Shown: piece after piece, positions 12,949 to 22,046 of the stretch
How the letters are laid out: the number at the start of each line of letters is the position of its first letter
How positions within the stretch are numbered: the stretch's first letter is position 1
Assembly: GCA_017893485.1 (NCBI GenBank)
Contig: CM030366.1
Coordinates: 101,878,953-101,942,952, forward strand
From: Hemerocallis citrina
Taxonomy: Eukaryota; Streptophyta; Magnoliopsida; Asparagales; Asphodelaceae
Reading direction: 5' to 3'
DNA: 64,000 bases
Translations under genes and position numbers: made by a program
Notes under the pieces: model-generated
The model's database searches: none
What the model was told of the DNA's origin: nothing
The model's input: the letters and a program-made list of their open reading frames with translations, nothing else

Positions 12949-15900
12949 TGTAACCCCTATTTTCATTTTTATGTATTTTGGAGTGTATTTTTCATTTTTG
13001 TGGATTTTTATATCTTTTGTATTTTTTCGAAAACCGTATATTGGATTGTTTCAATATATATTCATTTTATTGCATTTTGAGCCCCGGGTGTTGTTTGTTC
13101 GTCGTTTTGTTCGTTTTCATCATTTTGGATTCTTTTCTTCATTTTTGGCCTCATCATCTTCATGATATTTTTCCATGATGATGTGATGGATTTTTGGTGG
13201 TGTTTTCCCAAACCTATGATTTTTGACTCCTAATTAGATTTTTCAAGGACCACAGAATTCACTATAAATTGTATTCCTATTGGAAATTGACCCAATACCC
13301 ATTACCCATTTGTATACCTATTACTACATACTAATACCCACAACCCATTAACACACATTACACCCCATATATAATACCCCTAACACCCAAAACCCTAACC
13401 CTAATCTCTATTATCTCTCTCGCTCTCCAATTGATCCTGGCCTCCCCCAAAAAGTTCCTACTCCCGGCCTTGCACCACCTGCACACTGAGCCCTCCCTCC
13501 ATTACCAACCCGAGCCACCACATCACACCTTGGCCGACCACCTCATCCAACCCTCTCCACCTTCGGCCACCACATACAAACCCTACACCCCTTGGATTGC
13601 CGACACCATCTAGCACCACCATCAACATCAACACCATCATCAACCTCTCATCTTGGTGTTCCTTGAAGTGGGTATTTCTCCACTTTGTTCGTGCATCAAG
13701 GAGATTGTTCGTAAGAGGAGTTCTTGTTCGTTGTCGCTTGAATTCGCGCTTAAAAAGGATTTCGTTCGTGGGTTTTGCTTCTCTTCGCATTAGGATCAAT
13801 TTTGTCTCCATAATAAGGCAAGTAACTTGTACTACAATTCATTAGGTTGATACAAGTCAAAAAGTTCACATTTAGTGTAGCTGGGTCTAGAGACAACCAA
13901 AATTTGTGTTTTCCTTGATGGATTTTATCTCTATTGTGATAAATTGGCCATAGATGACTTATGACATCAAACTTGATAGGATAATGACCTAGGATTTACC
14001 CAAAACTTGATTTTGATGCATGTATGTGGATATTTATATGAATGGTGTTTGATTGAATGCCCATGTGAAATAATAGGCTTGGACATGTTAGTAACCCTAA
14101 ATCATGATGTGTAGATGTTTGGTAGGTTGTATTTCAAGTTTGGATGTGTTTGGATCAATATTGTGAAAGTTATGATGTTCTTGATTAGATGTGTGAAATC
14201 TGTATTTGCTGCTTGTTCTGTTTTGATTGTTGTTTTCGTCCATGCTACAGTCAGAATCTTGATTCCAAAATAAAAGATGAATTTTAGATAATTTTGTCTA
14301 TTTTCAAACCCTACTAGTTTTACTTAATTTGGATTTCATATGACTGAGTTATGAATGTTTTGGTACAGACGTGTCGATCAATTCCAGATTCTGTTTTGGG
14401 TTAATTTTGTTAACAAACTTTTTCAAGAACTATTCTATACATATAATCTTGATCTAATATTTTGGTCGGTGTTTCATTATGATATTAGGGACTACCTAGA
14501 TTTTTGATGAATTTTAAAGATAAGTTTTATGTGGTGTTTCATGCTATATTCAAAAATCTTCTCATACTGCAAATTGCGCGCTGTTCAGTAAAGAACTCTG
14601 TTTTCACTATAATTTTTTATACTGTATGAAAATTCTTTGTGAAATATGAAAGTTATTAAATCCTATCTATTTTAATGTCCCTTTGGCGGAATTGGATTTC
14701 GATTCACTGGTTGCGAGGTATCCAAGTTGTCGTACAACAGTGTTGAGATTTCCAGATTCGTTAAACTACGTTTTCGTGATGCTTTCTTATTTTGATGACT
14801 GATCTATACTTACTGGAATATTATGAAACTTGTTATTTTGAGTCTAGACATATAGGGGATTACCCCAGATTTTTCGTGGAATTATTTGATGAGTTTTCAT
14901 GCTGTTTTCATGCTTTTGAAGTTGTTCCCCTGTTTTCTGGCTGAACCTAATATCTGTATTCAAATCAGTTTTGAGCTGAGATGTTGTGAATTAGTATATG
15001 ACTTAATTATACTCTTTGGATTTGTGTGGATGTCTAGTTTCCAGATCCTTCGACGGATCTAGGTTTGCATTTTTGTAGAGACCAGAATCACTGTTTTAGT
15101 ACTGATCTGTCATGCTGTCCTGATTATAAACATACACAATTTTTGCTCGATTATGTGACTGTATATTATCTATGTACGCTGATTTGTTTTCCTGAACCTA
15201 ATACTGATTATACCATGTTAGTTTGACTCTATTTCGTACACATTCAAGTCTGTTGGATAACCATAATAAAAGTAACCAAGCCGGGGCTTATGAGAAAGAT
15301 CTAGTAGTGGGAAAGCATAGAAATGTGTACTTGGAGGCGGACCAATAGGTTCGGACTGTTACTGTTACTGATTACCTGACTACATACTTCCCTATAGGAA
15401 GGTGTACTCGGAGGCGGACCAATAGGTTCGAACTGTTACTGTTACTGATTACCTGACTGCACACTTCCCTATAGGAAGGTGTACTCGGAGGCGGACCATT
15501 AGGTTCGGACTGTTACTGCTACTGTTACTGTTACTGATACCTAAGTACACTGCCCTATATGATTCCCTACGAAATCTACGAGCGAAACTGTTTGTTGTAG
15601 CAACCATGTGATAAAAGTTGGGGCGCATGAAGTGCTACCTAGATAGTAATCACACAAGACTGTAAGAACATTAAACTGACACTGTTAGACTATTACTATT
15701 ACACTGTTACTGTTAGACTGAGACTGTTATACTGAGACTGTTGGACTGATACCGTTATACTGTTATCCCGATTCACTGATATATTGAGATACTGTTACTA
15801 GACACTATTAGTTGTCATATGACACTGCATTTGACATAGACAACTGGACTGTTAGGATACCATGCTAGTTGATTGCCATGTTATTAGTTAGTTTTCCCAT

Positions 15901-16390
15901 GTGCTTGTATCCTACATTATTTGTGACCTGCGACTTGCAATTGACGGGTACTTGTTTTCTTCTTTTCCCCTTTTTCCTGTAATTTACTTATTGCAGATCA
16001 GGATGGTCAGCTGCCTGAAGGTATTGGCGAGATGATGTTTTAAGTGCTGGAGATTTCTGCTTTATTATTATTTTTTTTATTGTTGCTTGAACATTGAATA
16101 AGTGTATTTGGTTATTTGGATATTATTTGTATTTGGGCGATGTGACCCAGGATATTTGTTTTCTCCAGACTCTGATTTATTTGAGAATATTGTATTTGGA
16201 TTCAAGTAAATTTCTGTTGGTAATTTGTTTCAAGTATTCATGAATGGATGTGCCTTTTGCTTCCGACTCTGATTATATCTGTGATGTGTTGTAAAGATTC
16301 TGAAGCAGCTTAAAGATGATAAAAATCATTCGCTGGGCTTTTGTCGCGTATCCGTATTCCGTATTCCTTTTTGAGAAGCGGGGCGTGACA
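12949..16390 (+). mobile_element. Giant solo LTR, copy A of the window's 3.4-4.7-kb LTR family
   Basis: It begins TGTAACCCC and ends GGGGCGTGACA, flanked by a perfect 5-bp duplication CGGCC (12944-12948, 16391-16395). No internal region or second LTR follows, so it is a solo LTR of 3442 bp. From the 5' end there is a T-rich start, a CCCTAA- and ACCC-rich promoter-like zone (13280-13420), a C-rich transcribed leader, and then at 13818 a GCAAGT donor-like site opening a T-rich, intron-like 2.2 kb that ends at CAG 15994-15996. A short exon-like tail precedes the LTR end. Copies B, C and D share this plan. Giant LTRs of this size are known in Tekay/Del and Tat-type Ty3/gypsy elements; the lineage here is inferred from copy B's flank. 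Confidence 0.8.
15325..15545 (+). repeat. 77-bp tandem repeat in LTR A
   Basis: Two full units and part of a third start at 15325, 15402 and 15479 with GTGTACTTGGAGGCGGACCA or a close variant. Each contains ACTGTTACTG repeats. A looser block of ACTGTTA-type repeats continues to about 15800. Tandem repeats with unrelated units occupy the matching part of copies B, C and D. Confidence 0.85.
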
Positions 16391-16496
16391 CGGCCGCCAC
16401 CCCCCAAACAAACTCTAGATCTAGGGTTTTTGTTTTTTGGGTTTTTTTGGGGAGCTTCTCTATCTAGAAAATCTAGAGAGAGAAACTCTCCTTTCA

Positions 16497-16530
16497 AATT
16501 TTATTTTATTTTATTTTATTTTATTTTATT
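16497..16530. repeat. TTTTA pentanucleotide microsatellite
   Basis: About seven TTTTA units lie at the right edge of the LINE-like retroposon and run into its target duplication. Confidence 0.85.
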
Positions 16531-16543
16531 TATGCCAGGCAAT

Positions 16544-17097
16544 TGAAAAATGGTTTTAGTCCATGCTCTGCTCTTGCTTGCCGTTGCAGTAACCACAGCT
16601 CATCAAAACACAAAAGAAGAATCTTTTGTTTCAAAAGAATCTACTTTTACTAAAAGCAGGTAACCGACCAATGTTAACAATCAATTTTTTTTCTAAATGC
16701 ATTAATTTTATTTTGTACTTCTCTAATATTTCTGTCTCAAATTTATTATTATTATTATTATCATTACATCTTTTTTCCTTCTAGAAACTCCGAAAATTAG
16801 CAAAGAATTATCTTTACCTAATTAAAAAGACATTACATCGACAAACCAAATCTTTCTTGCTCATTCATCCATAACATTCTTTCTTGTTTGAATAAAAAAA
16901 AAACATTCTTTCTTGTTTTAGTCACCAAATCCAACTTTATCGGTAGTTTTTCATTCATATGTTTCATCACATCAACTTATTCTCAAATTTATTTCAAATA
17001 TAGCTTCTTGAAAAGTTAAATATTTCAAATTAAGTTGCTTCTAATTTCTCACCTTATGCACTCTATATTCTAAAGCAACACATTTCCATTATTATCA
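16544..17097. other. Intergenic stretch with no recognisable feature
   Basis: AT-rich sequence with short A, T and ATT runs. No exon, repeat end or conserved motif was recognised on either strand. Confidence 0.5.
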
Positions 17098-17519
17098 CCA
17101 GTAATTTGCACATGCGACCAGGGCCGGTCCTGAGTTTCCAGAGACCCGAGACGAAAGACCCAAATAATTATGGCCCCTAATAACAATATAATTTTTTTTA
17201 CGCGCAAAATACATGCCTATATTTATAAAGGGAATACAAATTTTGGGGCCCATAAAATTGTAAAAAAAAGGGGGGTTCTGAGGCGGCCGCCTCACATGCC
17301 TCAAGGTGGGGGCCGACCTTTCATACGATACACGTCTTAAAAAATATTTTTTTAAATAGTAAAGACTGGCGTAGTGTGGCTTCGAAACTGAGATCTCCCT
17401 TTGCCATTCCAAACTCTTATTAGTTATGCACGGATGATGCACGTAAGATGTTTTATCTACACCTACAAATTGAATTGTTTGTCTGCAACACAACCCAACT
17501 CTCCCATTAAAGCATTAGA
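17098..17519 (-). mobile_element. Helitron-like element carrying a hAT MITE
   Basis: Read on the minus strand it starts TCTAATGCTTTAATGGGAGAG-like (17519 inward) and ends in CTGG, a decayed CTAG (17098-17101). It is flanked by A (17097) and T (17520) on the plus strand. Without the 203-bp MITE at 17119-17321 and its extra TSD it is about 211 bp, the same size as the family copies at 1940 and 19564. Confidence 0.62.
17119..17321. mobile_element. hAT-type MITE inserted in a Helitron end
   Basis: The ends are imperfect inverted repeats (CAGGGCCGGTCC on the left; GGGGCCGACCTTT on the right). An 8-bp near-duplication CATGCGAC / CATACGAT flanks it at 17111-17118 and 17322-17329. Removing the element and one copy restores a continuous Helitron terminus. 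The 8-bp duplication and CAGGG end fit hAT elements. Confidence 0.6.
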
Positions 17520-17523
17520 TAGA

Positions 17524-18224
17524 CTAGTAATCTACACGTGCGATGTACGTCCTAATAATTCTTTTTTAAAAAAAGTAAATACTAAGACGTAATCTAGTCT
17601 TAAACCTGAGACATCTTTTTATTCATCACATATTCTTTATAAATTATCCCTAGTGACATCAACTTTTATTTAACTTATATTTTATACGGGTGACACTTTT
17701 ATAAATAACTAGATTTGCCCGTGGGCACATGCCTACAGCATGTCTTCAGAACGATACAACATATGAAAAGCCTTGTAAACAGTAAATCAACAATTATATA
17801 GCTCAAGTTTGAATAGTATGACAATAATTAGTCGTAAATAAAAGTCTATGTTTTCATTAGTATATGTTGAAATATATATATATATATATATATAGATAAT
17901 TAAATAAATAAAGGAGTTGTTTTGGGGGATTTGAATTTGAATTTGGGGGGAAACTTTTGGGAGAGAAAATGTGTTTTGTGAGGTTAGATCTGAGCCTTTG
18001 ATTTTGAGGGGATTGAAGGAGAGCCACTTGATAGTTTTCTTTGTATTTTATTATATAGATTATGTTGTAAATAAACTTGAAATTTGAGGGTATTATGGTA
18101 ACTAACAATAGTTGAGTAAATGAATGATTAATATAACTCACTTAAAAATGAATGGTTGATTGGCTACAAATTAAGTCTTTCTAGAATTGCACAAACTCCA
18201 ACTCTCACATTATAGTATTAGAGA
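17524..18224 (-). mobile_element. Helitron-like element containing another Helitron
   Basis: On the minus strand it starts TCTCTAATACTATAATG (18224 inward) and ends GTAGATTACTAG (17524), with the plus-strand flanks A (17523) and T (18225). A different Helitron-like element (17709-18059) sits inside. Removing it leaves about 350 bp of the main family. Confidence 0.62.
17709..18059 (-). mobile_element. Helitron-like element of the second family, nested
   Basis: On the minus strand it starts TCTATATAATAAAATACAAAG-like at 18059. It ends with the hairpin-capable GCCCACGGGC followed by AAATCTAG at 17709, with A and T flanks (17708, 18060). This is a textbook Helitron 3' end. Its 5' 165 bp match the fragment at 8889-9053 in VPS35. 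Confidence 0.7.
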
Positions 18225-18269
18225 TTATTGTTTTCATGTATTTTTTCTTGTTGGTTTCCTTTTTAGCAT

Positions 18270-18444
18270 ACTAATAATTTACACGTGCGATGTACATCTT
18301 AATAAAAAAATTAAAAAATAAAAATTATGACGAAGTCTGACTTCGAACTTGAGATATCTTTTATATTAATTATGTACGTATAATATACAACTAAATTGAT
18401 ATGTTTACAAACTATAATTCCAACTCTCTCATTGTAATATTAGA
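18270..18444 (-). mobile_element. Helitron-like element, main family
   Basis: It contains ATTTACACGTGCGATGTACAT at the left and ACTCTCTCATTGTAATATTAGAGA at the right, the inverted ends of the main family. The CTAG terminus has decayed (CTAATAATTT). Confidence 0.55.
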
Positions 18445-18694
18445 GAAGTTTTCCTCAAAAAAAAATTATTAGAGAAGTTGAATATATATAGGTTAGCCTT
18501 TTTTTACTTTATTTTTATCCATTGCGTGAAACCACCGCGGGGGCGCATCTATCTCCTTTCACAGCTTTGTTTAGACTTGATCATCACTATTCGCCCTCAC
18601 TTTTCGCTGAAATTACAATCATGCCATGATTACCTTAGTCACATGGTTTAGTTATATGTAGTTCTATGTATGGTTAAATATCTCAGAAAACTAA

Positions 18695-19075
18695 TCTCTA
18701 ATACTATCTAATACAATATAATGTGAGAATCGGAATTGTATAATTTATAGATAAATTGTAATATATAGACAAATAACTATCTAATGATCTTAACAATTCA
18801 TTTTGCAGTGAAAGTTATTTTAATCATTTATTTACTCAATTATTGTTAGTTATTATAATATCCTCAAATTTCAAATTTATTTATGACATAATTATTTATA
18901 AAAGTTTCACTCATATAAAATAATAATAGTGGATGTCGCTAGGGGTAATTTTTAAAAAGTATGTGATGAGTAGAGAGAGGTTAGGTTCGAGGCAAGATTA
19001 CGTCTTAGCATTTACTTAAAATAAATTTTTTTATTAGGACGTGCGATTGTGCATCACACGTACAAATTACTACTA
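18695..19075 (+). mobile_element. Helitron-like element, main family, longer variant
   Basis: It starts TCTCTAATACTATC after A (18694) and ends near GTACAAATTACTAC, a decayed CTAG. It shares internal sequence with the element at 17524-18224. Confidence 0.5.
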
Positions 19076-19213
19076 TCTTCTCTCTAATATTTAATGGGAG
19101 AGTTGATGTTGTCATTTGTAGACAAACAAATTCCTGCATCGCCTGTGCATAACTAATTTAAAGGAGCTCATTTTCGAGGCCGGACTACGTCGGAGTCTCT
19201 ACTTTTAAAAAAT

Positions 19214-19277
<64 letters not shown>

Positions 19278-19422
19278 TATCTTCTCTCTAATATTTAATG
19301 GGAGAGTTGATGTTGTCATTTGTAGACAAACAAATTCATGCATCGCCTGTGCATAGCTAATATAAAGAAGCTCATTTTCGAGGCCAGACTACGTCGGAGT
19401 CTCTACTTTTAAAAAATAAAAT

Positions 19423-19484
<62 letters not shown>
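19071..19484 (+). repeat. 204-bp tandem duplication of a Helitron 5' part, each copy ending in a TA microsatellite
   Basis: TACTATCTTCTCTCTAATAT occurs at 19071 and again at 19275, and the following 140 bp (for example AACAAATTC...GAGCTCATTTTCGAGGCC) are nearly identical. Each unit runs into a long TA repeat (19219-19276 and 19429-19484). The TA runs probably mediated the duplication by slippage or unequal exchange. Confidence 0.75.
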
Positions 19485-19485
<1 letters not shown>

Positions 19486-19512
19486 ACGTGCATCGCCCGT
19501 GTAAATTACTAG
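19285..19512 (+). mobile_element. Helitron-like element, main family, complete ends
   Basis: It starts TCTCTAATATTTAATGGGAG and ends GACGTGCATCGCCCGTGTAA followed by ATTACTAG, with T (19513) downstream. A TA microsatellite fills the centre. Confidence 0.65.
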
Positions 19513-19563
19513 TAATTGTTAATGGAAAAAAATCAAAGATATATGTATTCCAATTTTAAGAAA

Positions 19564-19769
19564 CTAGTAGTTTACACATGCGATGCGCGTTTTAATAAAT
19601 ACAGTTTTTTAAAATAAAAATTTAGACGTAGTCTTGATTTGAACCTAGGAACTCCTGTATAATAGTTATGCACGTGTGTTACACGGATTGGTAGATTGAC
19701 AAAATATTTACAAATGGTACTAAGGCGTTCTCCCATTTATAAGGCCTTCTCCCATCATAATATTAGAGA
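19564..19769 (-). mobile_element. Helitron-like element, main family, complete
   Basis: 206 bp between A (19563) and T (19770). On the minus strand it starts TCTCTAATATTATGATGGGAG-like and ends GCATGTGTAAACTACTAG. Confidence 0.68.
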
Positions 19770-20082
19770 TAATATCTTTAAAGAAATGATAAGTAATAAT
19801 ATCATTAAAAAACTGACTATCAGTTTCCATAATAAGAAACAACCCCCCCCCCCCCCAAAAAAAAAAAAAAATCAAGAGTTTCCTTTAAAGATGTTCTTGT
19901 CTGATATTCGATATAGTGAAATTCAGTATTCGATATGGTGAAATTCAGTTTTATTTTATCACTTTACTTACTATAAATGAAAATTTTGCCGAACTGCCCC
20001 ACTTTTTGAAAATATTTGACGCTCTGCTCCACTTCCGAAAATAATTAGCAATCTTCTCCTATTTAGAACACGTCAGCATAAA

Positions 20083-20320
20083 CCGTTATTGAAAATAACG
20101 GCATAGGTTATTTACATGCCGTTATTTCCAATAACGGCATCTATATTTAAAAAAAGTATCATGCCGTTATTTGGAATAACGGCATAGCTTGTTTTATTTT
20201 TCGACAGCTTGTAATCTTCATTTAGAAAAAACATTACAAGTGTGAAAATTTTATAACAGATGCCATTATTTTAAATAACGACATTCTATACTGATGCCGT
20301 TATTTAAAATAACGATATCA
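20083..20320. repeat. Left-arm palindrome cluster (5 modules) of the MULE
   Basis: The modules are at 20083-20101, 20116-20140, 20161-20185, 20260-20284 and 20292-20320. The consensus is ATGCCGTTATT, 3 nt, then AATAACGGCAT. The fourth and part of the fifth carry G-to-A or C-to-T changes at the CG positions. Each intact half contains CCGTTA, which fits the plant MYB core CNGTTR. Confidence 0.9.
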
Positions 20321-20673
20321 GTGCAACATCGATATCTCTCTCTTGCTTTGCTTTAGTCACACGATCCCAGGATGAAATAGCGAGAGAGGCGTGGCGGACA
20401 TTGTCAGGAGTGGTAGAGATAGCGTAAGTGATGAATCGGATCCAACGCCAATCTCTTTCTCTTTCACTTTCTCGCTTTGCTTTATTTATGATTGTGATGT
20501 GATAATTAATAAATGAATGTAACTTTAAAAAAAAGGGGAAAAAGGAGCAGGTATTTATTTCTTCTTTTACTTAGTCACAGATTCCCATCTCACTGCCATC
20601 TTTCTCAATCTCACGTCTCACAATTAGTAAGGGAAGTGTGGATGCATAGCAGGAAAGCAATCAAAGTTATTTT

Positions 20674-20696
20674 TTATAACTGATGTTCAGTTATAA
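20674..20696. repeat. Perfect 10-bp-arm palindrome in the MULE centre
   Basis: TTATAACTGA and TCAGTTATAA are separated by TGT. The sequence is unrelated to the CCGTTATT modules but has the same overall design. Confidence 0.85.
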
Positions 20697-20772
20697 TTTT
20701 TTTGTAAAAAAAATTAACTTATTATTCATTCTCTCTGTTATCAAACAACGGCAAGAGTTCATTTATATATAA

Positions 20773-21013
20773 CTGATGCCGTTATCTCTAATAACGGCAT
20801 CAGTCATTCGAATGTCGTTATTGCAGATAACGATATTATTTATAAGTTTTTTTCACACTTACAATTTTTTAAAGTTAGAAGATTCATACTTGTAAGAGAA
20901 ATATACTGTTGCCGTTATTCCAAATAACGGCATGGAAAAAAAATGTAAAATAGATGCCGTTATGAGAAATAACGGCATGTAAATTACGTATGCCGTTATT
21001 TCTAATAACGGTT
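20773..21013. repeat. Right-arm palindrome cluster (5 modules) of the MULE
   Basis: The modules are at 20773-20803, 20812-20836, 20909-20933, 20954-20978 and 20990-21013, in inverted order relative to the left arm. The first is a 31-bp near-perfect palindrome with CTGATGCCGTTAT arms. Confidence 0.9.
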
Positions 21014-21124
21014 TATGCTGACGTGTCCTAAACAGGAGCAGATCGCTAATTGTTTTCAAAAATGGGGGAGAGCGCTAAATATTTTCAAAAAGTGGGGCAG
21101 TGAGGCAAAATTTTCACTATAAAT

Positions 21125-21375
21125 TGCCAACACAGTGTTATTTTCTCTATTTTTACTTTTTTTTGAATTTTTGAAGTTAAAGGACAATAAGAGGCAAGCT
21201 TGTAAATTCTACAAAGTTCATGGTATAGCTAACATGATGCAGAATATATAAAGTCCAAAGGAATAGGAATCAAAGTGTTGGCACTTCATATATATACATA
21301 TATCCATTGCTTCATTGGTGAACCTCCACCCAATATTGTAGTGGCTTCCCACAGTGAGTATTTAAGCATATAACT

Positions 21376-21416
<41 letters not shown>

Positions 21417-21428
21417 TGGAACTAGGAG
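21125..21428 (+). promoter_or_regulatory. Presumed NTF2 promoter and 5' UTR with a GA microsatellite
   Basis: This short stretch lies between the MULE and the NTF2 start codon. It contains TATATATACATATAT near 21289 and TATTTAAG near 21359 as possible TATA elements. A GA run (21380-21413) ends 15 bp before the ATG, as is common in plant 5' leaders. The assignment is by position only. Confidence 0.45.
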
Positions 21429-21664
21429 ATGGCCGAAGAGGAGCAAATGGAGTTGGTGGCAAAGGCCTTTGTAGACCATTACTACCACCTATTTGATACC
21501 AATCGTATCGCGCTCACTTCTCTTTATCAACCAACCTCCACACTTTCCTTTGAAGGCCAGAAGGTTCGGGGGGCCGAAGAGATCGGACAGAAGTTCACCA
21601 GCCTTCCGTTCGATCAGTGCAGACACGCAATCTTAACCATCGATTTCCAGCTTTCACCCCTTTC

Positions 21665-21991
21665 TGTAGGTCCCGCCACAAAAGAGCATGCACTCATGCA
21701 TGCAACGTTTGGTGCATGCTGATGCATGACAACGTTTGATGCAAGCATGGTGTCTCTTTCGAAGCATGGTGTCTCTTCCGAAGCATGGTGTCTTTTCCCT
21801 TCCTATAAATTCTCACTATTTTCTTCATTTGGATATACACTCAACTGAAGAGAAAAATAGAGATTGATAGCTACAGAGAGCTTATAAAGTATTGAGAGTT
21901 TTTTGTTTGTAAATCTTTTGAGATTGAGAAATAATATTTGTGTTGTTTTCTTCTCAAATTTATCTCTGTTGTTTTTCTCCCGATCCTAACA
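21665..21991 (+). repeat. 5' LTR of copia element B
   Basis: 327 bp with a TATAAAT box near 21805 and three units of a 17-20-bp GAAGCATGGTGTCTCTTCC repeat. It is read in frame for 19 codons from the broken NTF2 exon. Confidence 0.93.
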
Positions 21992-22046
21992 AGTGGTATC
22001 AGAGCGAGGTTGAGTTGTTGAGTGCCAAAAGCCTTTGCAGATCAAG

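Larger units (their letters stand above)
11131..16543 (-). mobile_element. LINE-like (L1-type) retroposon without coding capacity, interrupted by giant LTR A
   Basis: A 15-bp direct repeat with one mismatch, TTTATGCAAGGCAAT at 11131-11145 and TTTATGCCAGGCAAT at 16529-16543, brackets the region. Right after the left copy is a T25 run (11147-11171), which is a poly(A) tail on the minus strand. Its complement is preceded by TTAATGAAACAGGACGGCC, a string resembling plant LINE 3' ends. Removing LTR A (12949-16390) and its extra TSD leaves about 1.94 kb. The 5' end (right side) is AT-rich, with a TTTTA run, then a GC-rich leader-like part. No reverse transcriptase or endonuclease motif is seen, so it is internally deleted or non-autonomous. 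Confidence 0.6.
19979..21115. mobile_element. Non-autonomous MULE with about 350-bp TIRs made of short palindromes
   Basis: A perfect 9-bp duplication ACTATAAAT flanks the element (19970-19978, 21116-21124), the hallmark length of Mutator-like elements. The ends are inverted: GAAAATTTTGCC on the left and GGCAAAATTTTC on the right. The similarity continues for about 350 bp (left arm to about 20330, right arm from about 20765). Each arm holds five palindromic modules. The 430-bp centre has no recognisable gene fragment and holds one further palindrome (20674-20696). The right end is 313 bp upstream of the NTF2 start codon. No transposase, so it needs help in trans. Confidence 0.85.

Noticed and set aside
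11334..13165. Several 80-128-codon frames on both strands, rich in Pro, Arg, Gly and Ser
   Set aside because: They overlap each other on both strands, are low-complexity, cross the boundary of LTR A at 12949, and match no protein I recognise. They are frames created by GC-rich repeat DNA.
13380..13420. Telomere-like AACCCTAACCCTAA string (similar at 12415-12430)
   Set aside because: Only two or three units; CCCTAA-rich strings are common in plant promoters and recur in this LTR family, so no interstitial telomere is claimed.
20083..21013. CRISPR-like look of regularly repeated palindromes
   Set aside because: The DNA is plant nuclear, the repeats form two inverted arms of a TSD-bounded MULE, and the spacers are not of uniform length.
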